A DNA stretch of 19,690 bases, taken from assembly GCA_913052655.1 (NCBI GenBank), contig CAJXFN010000005.1, positions 1-19,690 of the forward strand. The letters are read 5' to 3'. Positions 7,031-14,777 of this stretch are shown here, in pieces. This DNA is from an uncultured Flavobacteriales bacterium (GTDB lineage Bacteria > Bacteroidota > Bacteroidia > Flavobacteriales > BACL11). Numbering within the stretch: the stretch's first letter is position 1; every line of letters begins with the position of its first letter. The notes below the pieces were generated by a model. That model was not told the origin of the DNA and ran no database searches. It saw only the letters and a list, made by a program, of their open reading frames with translations. The position numbers and the translations under genes were made by a program.

Positions 7031-8284
7031 ATGAAAAACAGAAGGGTTGTTATTACGGGCGTTGGGGCATTAACCCCAATAGGAAACAACTTAGAAGACT
7101 ACTGGAAAAACTTAATTAAAGGGGAAAGTGGAGCTGCGCCGATCACACGATTTAACGCAAAGGAGTTTAAAACGCAATTTGCTTGTGAAGTAAAAAACTT
7201 TAATCCAACAGACTTTTTAGACAGAAAAGAATCCAGAAAACTAGATATATTTAGTCAATACGCTTTAGTTGTTGCAGACGAGGCGGTAAAACAATCAAAA
7301 TTAAACCCTGCGGCAATAAACCCAGACAGAGCAGGAGTTGTTTGGGGGTCTGGAATCGGGGGAATGTTTACTTTTTTTAACGAATCTAAAAACTACGCGT
7401 TGGGAAACGGAACCCCAAGGTTTAACCCATTTTTTATACCTAAACTAATTTCAGATATTCCGGCTGGACATATCTCTATAAAGTATAACTTTAGAGGACC
7501 AAACTTTACCACTGTTTCTGCGTGTGCCTCCTCAACAAACGCCTTAATCGACGCCTTTAATTATATAAAATGGAACAAGGCAGACCTTTTCATTGCTGGA
7601 GGATCTGAGGCGTGCGTTTATGAACCGGGCATTGGAGGTTTTAACGCTATGATGGCTCTGTCTACAAGAAATGATGATCCCAAAACAGCTTCCCGACCAT
7701 TTGACAAAAATAGAGATGGATTTGTTATGGGAGAAGGGGCTGGAGCCCTTGTATTAGAAGAGCTTGAGCACGCTAAAAATAGAGGAGCTACAATTTTTGC
7801 TGAGATAGTTGGAGGCGGGCTTACAGCAGACGCTCATCACATCACCGCTCCTCACCCAGAGGGATTGGGAGCAAAAAATGTAATGAAACTAGCTATTGAA
7901 GACGCTAAAATAAACCCTACTGACATTGATTATATAAATGTTCATGGAACATCAACTCCACTAGGGGACATCGCAGAAACAAAAGCTATTAAATCTTTAT
8001 TTGGGGACCACGCGTATAATTTAAACATAAGCTCTACAAAATCTATGACAGGACATTTGTTGGGAGCCGCGGGTGTTGTTGAGACAATCGCTTGTGTTAT
8101 GGCGGTTAAAAACAATATAGTCCCACCAACAATAAACCACACAACTCACGACCCCGAGATAGACGCAAAGCTCAATTTAACATTAAACAAAGCACAAGAA
8201 AGAGAAATAAATTATGCTTTGAGTAACACGTTTGGTTTTGGAGGTCACAACGCTTCGTTATTGGTAAAAAAATATAAAGACTAA
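7031..8284 (+). CDS. fabF: Beta-ketoacyl-ACP synthase II
   Basis: Condenses malonyl-ACP with acyl-ACP in fatty acid elongation. The 417-residue product is full length for FabF and carries the Cys-His-His catalytic triad: Cys-165 in TVSACASSTNA, His-305 in NVHGTSTPLGD and His-342 in STKSMTGHLLGAAG. The C-terminal glycine-rich loop NTFGFGGHNASL is present. It sits 11 bp after acpP. The last base of its TAA is the first base of the proposed ATT start of rnc. Confidence 0.98.
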   Translation: MKNRRVVITGVGALTPIGNNLEDYWKNLIKGESGAAPITRFNAKEFKTQFACEVKNFNPTDFLDRKESRKLDIFSQYALVVADEAVKQSKLNPAAINPDRAGVVWGSGIGGMFTFFNESKNYALGNGTPRFNPFFIPKLISDIPAGHISIKYNFRGPNFTTVSACASSTNALIDAFNYIKWNKADLFIAGGSEACVYEPGIGGFNAMMALSTRNDDPKTASRPFDKNRDGFVMGEGAGALVLEELEHAKNRGATIFAEIVGGGLTADAHHITAPHPEGLGAKNVMKLAIEDAKINPTDIDYINVHGTSTPLGDIAETKAIKSLFGDHAYNLNISSTKSMTGHLLGAAGVVETIACVMAVKNNIVPPTINHTTHDPEIDAKLNLTLNKAQEREINYALSNTFGFGGHNASLLVKKYKD

Positions 8285-8973
8285 TTTTTTTAAAAAAATT
8301 CATAACAGAACTTTTTCTCATTACAAAAAAGAAAGACCACCTCTATTTTTTCTTAGAAAAAGAATGTAAAATAAGGCCAAACAAAATTGACCATTATAAA
8401 AGAGCGTTAACACACAGCTCTTCAAATAAAATTAACAATTATGAAAAGATGGAGTTTTTAGGAGACGCTATTTTAAACACCGTTGTTAGCGAATATTTAT
8501 ATATAAAATTTCCCAATATTAATGAGGGGGGACTGACTCAAAAAAGATCGGTTATTGTCAGTAGGCAAAATTTAAACAAAATTGGAGAAAAGTTCATACC
8601 AGAAGAATTAATAAAACATAAGCTAAAAATTGTTAGCAAAAACATTTACGGAAACACTTTAGAATCATTAATTGGAGCAATTTATCTAGACTTAGGGTAT
8701 AAAAAAGCAAAGCGTTTTATTGAGAGTAACTTATTGTTAGAAGGAAGGGTCAATTTAAAACACCACAATCACAAAAGTAAAATGTTAGAGTGGTCACAAA
8801 AAAACAACAAAAAACTACGGTTTGTAAACTCAAAACAAACTGGTCCCGACCACAAAAAACAATATTTAGTAGAGCTTTATTTAGACAATGTTAAAATGTC
8901 AGAAGCCTGGGGAGAAACAATTAAATCAGCAGAACAAAGATCGTCTAAGATTGCAATTAAAGCTGTAATTTAG
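8284..8973 (+). CDS. rnc: Ribonuclease III, apparently starting at a non-AUG (ATT) codon
   Basis: Endonuclease for double-stranded RNA, acting in rRNA and mRNA maturation. The frame encodes an RNase III catalytic domain: YKRALTHSSSNK, then the signature YEKMEFLGDAIL with Glu-54, Glu-57 and Asp-61, then NTLESLIGAIYLD. A double-stranded-RNA-binding domain follows (about 160-229). The first ATG, at 8449, lies inside the signature and would drop 55 residues including the RALTHSS helix and Glu-54. Upstream the frame is open only to 8278 and has no ATG, GTG or TTG. ATT at 8284, overlapping the fabF stop by one base, gives a 229-residue protein whose start (IFLKKFIT) resembles normal RNase III N-termini. 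ATA at 8302 is an alternative. Confidence 0.82.
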   Translation: MFLKKFITELFLITKKKDHLYFFLEKECKIRPNKIDHYKRALTHSSSNKINNYEKMEFLGDAILNTVVSEYLYIKFPNINEGGLTQKRSVIVSRQNLNKIGEKFIPEELIKHKLKIVSKNIYGNTLESLIGAIYLDLGYKKAKRFIESNLLLEGRVNLKHHNHKSKMLEWSQKNNKKLRFVNSKQTGPDHKKQYLVELYLDNVKMSEAWGETIKSAEQRSSKIAIKAVI

Positions 8974-8979
8974 CATAAG

Positions 8980-9390
8980 ATGAAGGCCTACAAAATAGAC
9001 GGTGAATATGAACTAGACATGCTTGTTTTAGGGATAAACAGCCATGTTAAACTGTATAAGCTGTGTTGGGAAATAAATAAAAAATTAAACGGAAACTTTG
9101 TAAAAAATCAAAATCATAAGCCCCAAAACACTAAGAACCAAAGTTTTGAGAGGTTTAGTTTTACAAATGAAAACACCCAAACAGAATATAACATTCTATC
9201 AAATAGATGTGCTACAGGATATTTAGACCCAAATAACAAAAGTGTAAATTATTTTATAATTGTACAAGGAGGCGTTTACAGATCAAAAAAAATAATAGAA
9301 AGTTTAAACAAAATAAAAGACATTTTGTTGGTTTTTGAATTAAATTTGTCTAAAATTAACTCCATAACCCCATTTATAATAAATGATTAA
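8980..9390 (+). CDS. IPExxxVDY family protein
   Basis: A 136-residue protein of a small family typical of Bacteroidota and found between rnc and pyk; its molecular function is unknown to me. The N-terminus pairs an acidic start (YELDMLVLGINSHVKLYKLCWEINKKL) with the family's usual short helix-rich region. The name-giving motif is degenerate here, LDPNNKSVNYF at about residues 82-92, with Asn in place of Asp before the Tyr. No signal peptide or membrane segment is seen, so it is probably cytoplasmic. It starts 6 bp after the rnc stop, and its last 8 bp overlap the pyk start. The position supports the assignment as much as the sequence does. Confidence 0.75.
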   Translation: MKAYKIDGEYELDMLVLGINSHVKLYKLCWEINKKLNGNFVKNQNHKPQNTKNQSFERFSFTNENTQTEYNILSNRCATGYLDPNNKSVNYFIIVQGGVYRSKKIIESLNKIKDILLVFELNLSKINSITPFIIND

Positions 9391-10804
9391 CAAAACAAAA
9401 ATAATAGCGACAATAGGCCCCTCTACTTTTTCAAAAGAGATGTTGAAAAAAATGATTATTAGGGGGGTTAATGTGTGTAGAATAAACTTTTCTCATTCTG
9501 GTCACAAAGAGGCAAAGGAGATTATTAATAACATAAAAGAAATAAATAAAGAGCTTGGTGTTCACACCGCTATTTTGGCAGACTTGCAGGGACCGAAAAT
9601 AAGAGTTGGAAAATTTGAGAGATCAATTCATCTAAAAAAAGGAGCTTATATTTACTTTAACACAAACCCTAAAAAAACAGATGACATATTTATTAGTTAC
9701 CCGAATTTTCCAAAAGACGTAAAAAGAGGAGATAGAGTGTTGTTGGATGATGGAAAAATTTCGTTACAAGTAGACTCTACAAACAATAAAAACAGGGTAA
9801 AACTTAAGGTTGTTTTTGGTGGCTATCTAAAATCTTATAAGGGGGTAAACCTGCCAAACACAAACATTTCACTCCCCTGTCTAACCAAAAAAGACAAAAT
9901 AGATTTAGAGTTTATATTAGAAGAAAAAATAGAGTGGATTGGACTTTCTTTTGTTAGATCAGAAAAAGACGTCAAAACCTTAAAAAAGATTATCAAACGA
10001 CACAAAAAATCAAAAGCCTTAGTACTTGCAAAAATTGAAAAACCAGAAGCTATTTCAGACATTGATAATATAATATTGGAAACAGATGCGATTATGGTTG
10101 CGCGGGGAGATTTAGGGGTTGAAGTGCCCCTACACAAGGTCCCCGTCTATCAGAAAATGATTGTGCAAAAATGTATAAAACAATCAAAGCCGGTGGTAAT
10201 AGCGACTCAAATGCTTGAAAGCATGACAGATAATATTTCAGCTACAAGAGCAGAAATAAATGATGTTGCCAACTCTGTAATTGATGGAGCGGACGCAATG
10301 ATGCTTAGTGGAGAAACCTCAGTTGGCAAGCACCCTTTAAGAGCTGTAGACACCATGAGAAAAGTGATTAGAGATGTAGAGAAGAGTAGGCACTCAATAT
10401 CAAAAAACACTACCGAAAGAGAATTAGTAGTAAACGAAAGGTTTGTTTCTAATGCAATTTGCGCTAACGCTTGTCAGATTTCAGAAAAAGTAAAAGCAAA
10501 AGCAATTATTACCGCAACATATTCAGGATATAATACTATAAAAACATCTAGTTTTAGACCCTCTGCATATATTTACGCGTTTACTAATAACCACACAATT
10601 TTAAACACCCTAAGTTTAGTGTGGGGGGTAAAAGCCTTTCATTATGATGGGGGAAAAACAACTGATCAAACGGTATTAGAAACAAAAAACATTCTAAAAA
10701 AACATAAATATGTTAAAAGGGGAGACATGGTAATAAATATTGCGAGCATGCCAGCAGAAGAAATGGGTATGACTAACATGATGAAATTAAGTAAGGTAAA
10801 ATAA
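9383..10804 (+). CDS. pyk: Pyruvate kinase
   Basis: Transfers phosphate from phosphoenolpyruvate to ADP in the last step of glycolysis. The 473-residue product has the N-terminal KIIATIGPST, the active-site strand VCRINFSHS with Arg-33, Asn-35 and Ser-37, the lysine motif LAKIEKPEA (about 214-222), and the metal-binding MVARGDLGVEV (about 236-246) followed by VIATQMLESM. The C-terminal alpha/beta domain (about 350-473) is complete. Its ATG lies inside the end of the upstream IPExxxVDY gene, which implies translational coupling. Confidence 0.97.
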   Translation: MINKTKIIATIGPSTFSKEMLKKMIIRGVNVCRINFSHSGHKEAKEIINNIKEINKELGVHTAILADLQGPKIRVGKFERSIHLKKGAYIYFNTNPKKTDDIFISYPNFPKDVKRGDRVLLDDGKISLQVDSTNNKNRVKLKVVFGGYLKSYKGVNLPNTNISLPCLTKKDKIDLEFILEEKIEWIGLSFVRSEKDVKTLKKIIKRHKKSKALVLAKIEKPEAISDIDNIILETDAIMVARGDLGVEVPLHKVPVYQKMIVQKCIKQSKPVVIATQMLESMTDNISATRAEINDVANSVIDGADAMMLSGETSVGKHPLRAVDTMRKVIRDVEKSRHSISKNTTERELVVNERFVSNAICANACQISEKVKAKAIITATYSGYNTIKTSSFRPSAYIYAFTNNHTILNTLSLVWGVKAFHYDGGKTTDQTVLETKNILKKHKYVKRGDMVINIASMPAEEMGMTNMMKLSKVK

Positions 10805-10808
10805 AAAA

Positions 10809-11855
10809 ATGATCAATATAAAATTATTAGCAGAAATATGTGAAGCAGCGGGTGCTCCAGGTCACGAACAAAGAATAAGAGAAATAGTGATAAGAGAAGT
10901 GTCGCCGCTAGTAGATGAGATAAAAACAGACAACATGGGGAATGTTATCGCTATAAAAAAGGGAAAACAATCCAAAAAAGTAATGATTGGAGCTCACATG
11001 GATGAGATTGGATTTATTGTTACTCATATCGATGAAAATGGTTTTGTTTTCTTTCACACCCTAGGAGGTTTTGACCCCAAAACACTTACCGCCCAGAGGG
11101 TAATTATTCATGGAAAAGAGGATGTGATGGGGGTAATGGGGTCTAAACCGATACACTTGATGAGTGCAGCGGACAGAGCAAAAGTGCCAACAATAAAAGA
11201 TTATTTTATTGACACAGGCAGATGTAAGAGCGAGTTAGAAAAAATTATTTCAGTAGGAGACCCCGTTACTAGAGAAAGAGAGTTAATCGAAATGGGTGAT
11301 TGCATCAATTGTAAATCTTTAGACAACAGAGTTTCGGTTTTTATATTAATTGAAATGTTCCGAGAAATGAAGAAAAAACCAACTTATGATGTTTATGGTG
11401 TGTTTACTGTTCAGGAAGAAATTGGTATTAGAGGAGCAAATGTTTCTGCAATGGATATAAACCCCGACTTTGGTTTTGGGCTAGACACTACGATTGCTTT
11501 TGATACGCCGGGAAGCACCAAAAAAGAACAGGTGTCTGCTTTGGGAGAAGGAGCGTGTATAAAAGTGATGGACTCCGCAACAGTTTGCGATTACCGTATG
11601 GTAAATTACATGAAGGAATTAGCGAAAAAGAAGAAATTAAAAACACAATTAGAGATCCTCCCCGCAGGAGGGACAGACACAGCTGGAATTCAAAGAATGA
11701 ACCCAGGAGGAAGTATTGCTGGAGCGGTTTCCATACCAACCAGACATATACACCAAGTGATAGAAATGGTTCACAAAGAAGACGTAAGGGGAGCTATTGA
11801 TTTATTGCGACACTCTGTAGAAAACCTACATAATTATGATTGGAACTTTAGATGA
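10809..11855 (+). CDS. M42-family metallopeptidase (glutamyl/deblocking aminopeptidase type)
   Basis: Cytoplasmic dinuclear-metal aminopeptidase that trims peptides, often forming a tetrahedral dodecamer. The 348-residue product has AHMDEIGFI with His-63 and catalytic Asp-65, bridging Asp-172 in KSLDNRVS, the catalytic pair Glu-203/Glu-204 in VQEEIGIRGA, Asp-226 in GLDTT, GGTDTAGIQ, and the last histidine ligand in PTRHIHQVIEM (about 310-320). All expected ligands are present. It begins 4 bp after the pyk stop and ends the plus-strand run that starts at acpP. Exact substrate preference cannot be read from the sequence. Confidence 0.94.
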   Translation: MINIKLLAEICEAAGAPGHEQRIREIVIREVSPLVDEIKTDNMGNVIAIKKGKQSKKVMIGAHMDEIGFIVTHIDENGFVFFHTLGGFDPKTLTAQRVIIHGKEDVMGVMGSKPIHLMSAADRAKVPTIKDYFIDTGRCKSELEKIISVGDPVTRERELIEMGDCINCKSLDNRVSVFILIEMFREMKKKPTYDVYGVFTVQEEIGIRGANVSAMDINPDFGFGLDTTIAFDTPGSTKKEQVSALGEGACIKVMDSATVCDYRMVNYMKELAKKKKLKTQLEILPAGGTDTAGIQRMNPGGSIAGAVSIPTRHIHQVIEMVHKEDVRGAIDLLRHSVENLHNYDWNFR

Positions 11856-11868
11856 TGGGACTCTAATG

Positions 11869-11905
11869 GTTTTGTGGTGTGTCAATGATTCTAGCACCAA
11901 CAAAC
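11869..11905. terminator. Possible hairpin between the convergent M42 peptidase and pheS genes
   Basis: GTTTTGTGGTG (11869-11879) and CACCAACAAAC (11895-11905) can pair at 9 of 11 positions across a 15-base loop, in the 49-bp gap between convergent stop codons. No T-tract follows, so it is a weak terminator candidate. Confidence 0.25.
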
Positions 11906-12921
11906 TAAACGCTACGATCAAACTGTTTTAGAAAGCGCACATCGTTTTCAAAAAACAAACGCAAATCTTTTACCCCATATTTAAGCATAGCGATTCTTTC
12001 AACCCCCATTCCAAAAGCATAACCACTGTATTTTTCAGGGTCAACTCCACAGTTTTTTAACACATTTGGGTCTACCATTCCACATCCTAAAATTTCTAAC
12101 CACCCCGTTCCTTTGGTAATACGATAATCAGAATCGGTGTTTATCCCCAAGTAAATATCTACTTCAGCAGAAGGTTCTGTAAATGGAAAGTAAGAAGGCC
12201 GTAAACGTATTTTTGTTTTTTCTCCAAACATCTCTTTTGCAAAATAAAGTAGGGTTTGTTTTAAATCTGAAAAACTTACGTTTTCATCAATGTACAGCCC
12301 TTCTACTTGATGAAAAATACAATGAGCCCTCGCAGAGATCGCTTCATTTCTATATACCCTACCCGGAGAAAGAGTTCTAATAGGCGGGGTTTTTTTTTCC
12401 ATATACCTGACCTGTACAGATGAGGTGTGTGTTCTTAAAAGCACATCTGGGTTAGTTTGCACGAAAAAGGTGTCTTGCATGTCTCTAGCGGGGTGTTCCT
12501 CTGGTAAATTGAGGGCAGAAAAATTATGCCAATCATCCTCTATTTCTGGCCCCTCACTTATTGTATAGCCTATTCGATTAAAAATCCCTACAATCTGATT
12601 CCTCACCAACGAAATCGGGTGGCGGGAGCCCAAATTGTCTAATGAAACAGGTTTGCTTAAATCAATTTCACTGACAGGGTCTTCATCCTCAAAAGAATCT
12701 TTATAATCCTCAATTTTTTCTTGCACTAAGCTTTTCAAGTTGTTTATTGACGAGCCAACCCCTTTTTTTTGTTCAACAGGAACCTCCTTGAAAGAAGAGA
12801 ACAAACTGTTTAACACTCCTTTTTTTCCTAAATACTCAATTCTGAAACTGTTTAAATCTTCTTCAGATTCAGGGGTGTAATTGTTTACTTTCTCAACGAG
12901 CTCTTGTACTTTTTTTAACAT
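11905..12921 (-). CDS. pheS: Phenylalanyl-tRNA synthetase alpha subunit
   Basis: Catalytic subunit of the alpha2beta2 class II enzyme that charges tRNA-Phe. The 338-residue product has an N-terminal coiled-coil arm (about 1-85), the core GPEIEDDWHNF (124-134), motif 2 around VYRNEAISARAHCIFHQVEG (189-208), where the SARAH variant is what I recall from Bacteroidota, and motif 3 GMGVERIAMLKYGVKDLR (304-321). It is a single minus-strand gene convergent with the M42 peptidase; no pheT is in this window. Some 67 bp separate its ATG from the divergent lipoprotein ATG. Confidence 0.97.
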   Translation of the reverse strand: MLKKVQELVEKVNNYTPESEEDLNSFRIEYLGKKGVLNSLFSSFKEVPVEQKKGVGSSINNLKSLVQEKIEDYKDSFEDEDPVSEIDLSKPVSLDNLGSRHPISLVRNQIVGIFNRIGYTISEGPEIEDDWHNFSALNLPEEHPARDMQDTFFVQTNPDVLLRTHTSSVQVRYMEKKTPPIRTLSPGRVYRNEAISARAHCIFHQVEGLYIDENVSFSDLKQTLLYFAKEMFGEKTKIRLRPSYFPFTEPSAEVDIYLGINTDSDYRITKGTGWLEILGCGMVDPNVLKNCGVDPEKYSGYAFGMGVERIAMLKYGVKDLRLFFENDVRFLKQFDRSV

Positions 12922-12935
12922 CTTAAATATTTACT

Positions 12936-12943
12936 TATATTTG
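12936..12943 (+). promoter_or_regulatory. Candidate -7 box for the lipoprotein gene at 12989
   Basis: TATATTTG is an exact TAnnTTTG match, 45 nt before the ATG, in the pheS-lipoprotein intergenic gap. There is no convincing TTG at 19-20 nt upstream; the nearest is about 29 nt away, inside pheS. Confidence 0.35.
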
Positions 12944-12988
12944 CGTGGTTATTTAGATTACAAAGTAAACAATATTTTTATACATATC

Positions 12989-13366
12989 ATGAAAAAAACA
13001 CTACTTAAAACATCAACAGCGATTTTGTTGTTGTTTGTTGTTATTACAACTCTAACATCTTGCGAGAAAGAAAAAAATACGATAGGTATAATAAAAGTGG
13101 TAAACTCTTCTAACCAAGCTATGAGTGGGGTTACGGTTGTATTGAATCAACAAAACACAATTCCAGGAACAGACCCAATAGAAAGTCTCAGGAAAACAGC
13201 AACAACAGACGCGACCGGCAAAGCTTCTTTCACCTACAGGTATGAGGCTATATTAGACGTAAGTGTAAATAAAACATCTGGAAACGACACTTATTCAGGA
13301 AGTGGTGTTATTAGGCTGCTTAGAGGAAAAACAGAACAAATTACTGTAGAAGCGGTAAAACAATAA
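12989..13366 (+). CDS. Predicted lipoprotein with a carboxypeptidase-regulatory-like beta domain
   Basis: A 125-residue exported protein. From the ATG at 12989 it has a Lys-rich start, a hydrophobic core and a lipobox ending in the Cys of LTSCEK (about residue 25), so it should be lipid-anchored. The rest resembles one Ig-like or transthyretin-like beta-sandwich: IGIIKVVNSSNQAMSGVTVV, then TTDATGKASFTYRYEA, as in the carboxypeptidase-regulatory and prealbumin-like folds that often bind carbohydrate or protein on Bacteroidota surfaces. A longer frame starting inside pheS at 12881 is rejected because it buries the signal peptide. The function is unknown. Confidence 0.8.
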   Translation: MKKTLLKTSTAILLLFVVITTLTSCEKEKNTIGIIKVVNSSNQAMSGVTVVLNQQNTIPGTDPIESLRKTATTDATGKASFTYRYEAILDVSVNKTSGNDTYSGSGVIRLLRGKTEQITVEAVKQ

Positions 13367-13420
13367 TTTTTATTGATAAGGTTATTATAAACTGAAATCC
13401 CAATTAAATTTTCTCCATTA

Positions 13421-14380
13421 ATGAAAAACTACACAAAAATTTTTTTTATTTTCTTAATCTTATTGCCTTTAACCGTTTCTTCACAAAATAAAAAGAAATT
13501 AAAGGGCGATATAGCTTTCTACAAAGACAGTATAATACATTTAAAAGACAGTATTTATTACATCAAAAAGAAGTTAAATTTGAAAGACTTAGATATTTCT
13601 AAATTAGAGTCTAAAATTCAAAATTTAGAAAAACAAAACGCTAAGCTTCAAAACACATTAGACAAATCCCAAAACACTCTTGATAAATATCAAAAAGAAC
13701 TTACCAACCTAGAAACTAAAAATAGTAACCTTAATTTGAAATATGACGATATAAAACAAAAAGAAATTAAACTAAACGATTCAATTGATTTTCTTAATAA
13801 GAAATTGACCTATCAAATATCACAAGTTGATTCTTTAAAAGACATAGAATTTCAAAATATTATTTTATTAACCGACATTATTGAAGACTCAGAATTTGAT
13901 TGTCGAGATGTTTATGGTTCCTGGGATTTAAAAACCATGTTTTTATCACAAAAAAGTGAATTTATTAATTTTGAATCTGTTTATAGTTATGATAGACATA
14001 ATGACCAAAAGTTTAAAGCAGATAAATCCGTCTTAGAAAAGATTGTTTTAATGGACCCAAACATTGCTGTTGTTGAGCTAAAGGACGGCCATAAAATATC
14101 GTGTTTATTTGAAATTACTATAGGAGCTGAGTCAGGTTTAAGAAAAAATTTGGTTATAAAATTTGTAGATACTGATAGAGAAGAGTTTAAGTTTGTTATT
14201 TCCGAATATGAAGGCGCTTATATTTTTAAATATGATTACAGTTCTCTTGTAAGTTTTTTTGATAGAAATGAATATAATGAAGGGTACACGGAAAACTTTA
14301 GAATTAGAGGGGTCACCTATGAAGACGAGTGGGACGTGTTAAATGACTATGATATAAATATTGTTGGAATCATAAAATAA
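13421..14380 (+). CDS. Secreted coiled-coil protein of unknown function
   Basis: A 319-residue product. The N-terminus has a signal peptide with probable cleavage in TVSS-QNKK (after about residue 21). Residues about 27-140 form a long heptad-like coiled coil rich in Lys, Leu, Asn and Ser, with local repeats such as KSQNTLDKYQ. Residues about 145-319 are a predicted globular domain with many aromatic and acidic residues (EFDCRDVYGSWDLKTMF, GHKISCLFEI, FKFVISEYEGAYIFKYDY). No membrane segment follows the signal, so it is periplasmic or exported. It lies 54 bp after the lipoprotein on the same strand. I do not recognise the globular part. Confidence 0.75.
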   Translation: MKNYTKIFFIFLILLPLTVSSQNKKKLKGDIAFYKDSIIHLKDSIYYIKKKLNLKDLDISKLESKIQNLEKQNAKLQNTLDKSQNTLDKYQKELTNLETKNSNLNLKYDDIKQKEIKLNDSIDFLNKKLTYQISQVDSLKDIEFQNIILLTDIIEDSEFDCRDVYGSWDLKTMFLSQKSEFINFESVYSYDRHNDQKFKADKSVLEKIVLMDPNIAVVELKDGHKISCLFEITIGAESGLRKNLVIKFVDTDREEFKFVISEYEGAYIFKYDYSSLVSFFDRNEYNEGYTENFRIRGVTYEDEWDVLNDYDINIVGIIK

Positions 14381-14420
14381 TTCTTAAATTATTAAAAGCA
14401 AAAAAATATGGCAGTAAATA

Positions 14421-14744
14421 TCACTCAAAATATTTTAGTATTGCTTGTTTCATCAACATTTTCTGAGACTTAGCTCCTAAACGCTCTAATTTTTTTACCT
14501 CTTCAAAATGAGGCCAACCATCTTCATCTATAGACTTAAATTTATAATAACCGAAAGGAATTAACAATTTGCAAGTAGCGATGTGTAATAAATAAGTTTT
14601 TTCCTCTTTATCAAAAGCTCTGATACCCTGCCCTAACTCTTGTACGCCAATTAAAAAAAGTATGGTTTTTAGCGTAAGCTCATCTTCAAAACTTTCTTCA
14701 AGTTTTAAAACAAGTTCCTCCCATTTTTTCTCCAAATCTTCCAT
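14421..14744 (-). CDS. Small conserved Bacteroidota protein of unknown function
   Basis: A 107-residue, mostly helical, soluble protein (MEDLEKKWEELVLKLEE...) with LKTILFLIGVQELGQGIRAF, EEKTYLLHIATCKLL and DEDGWPHFEEVKKLERL. The pattern looks like an uncharacterised conserved protein I recall from Flavobacteriia, where the GVQELG, HIA-CK and DGWPH stretches are the invariant parts. No catalytic motif is apparent. It is transcribed away from cvpA with only 33 bp between the two start codons. A -7 box sits exactly 4 nt before its ATG. Confidence 0.75.
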   Translation of the reverse strand: MEDLEKKWEELVLKLEESFEDELTLKTILFLIGVQELGQGIRAFDKEEKTYLLHIATCKLLIPFGYYKFKSIDEDGWPHFEEVKKLERLGAKSQKMLMKQAILKYFE

Positions 14745-14748
14745 GATA

Positions 14749-14773
14749 CAAATGTATTAAAATACTATCTTTA
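14749..14773. promoter_or_regulatory. Back-to-back -7 boxes for the 107-aa gene and cvpA
   Basis: The 33-bp gap between the divergent starts holds two boxes. TACATTTG on the minus strand (14749-14756) lies 4 nt before the ATG at 14744. TATCTTTA on the plus strand (14766-14773), one mismatch to TAnnTTTG, lies 4 nt before the GTG at 14778. Neither has a good TTG at -33; those positions fall at the opposite gene's start. Both arrangements predict leaderless mRNAs. Confidence 0.5.
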
Positions 14774-14777
14774 CACT

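Noticed and set aside
8449..8973. Short rnc starting at the ATG at 8449
   Set aside because: It would begin inside the RNase III signature and lose the conserved RALTHSS helix and a catalytic Glu that are plainly encoded upstream in the same frame.
11555..11800. Arg/Lys-rich 81-residue plus-strand ORF inside the M42 peptidase gene
   Set aside because: It is an out-of-frame reading of a gene whose catalytic residues span this region. Other internal ORFs in pyk, pgk, fabF, pfkB and pheS were left out for the same reason.
12881..13366. Longer version of the lipoprotein gene starting inside pheS
   Set aside because: The extra 36 residues would bury the signal peptide and lipobox, and overlap pheS and the likely promoter.
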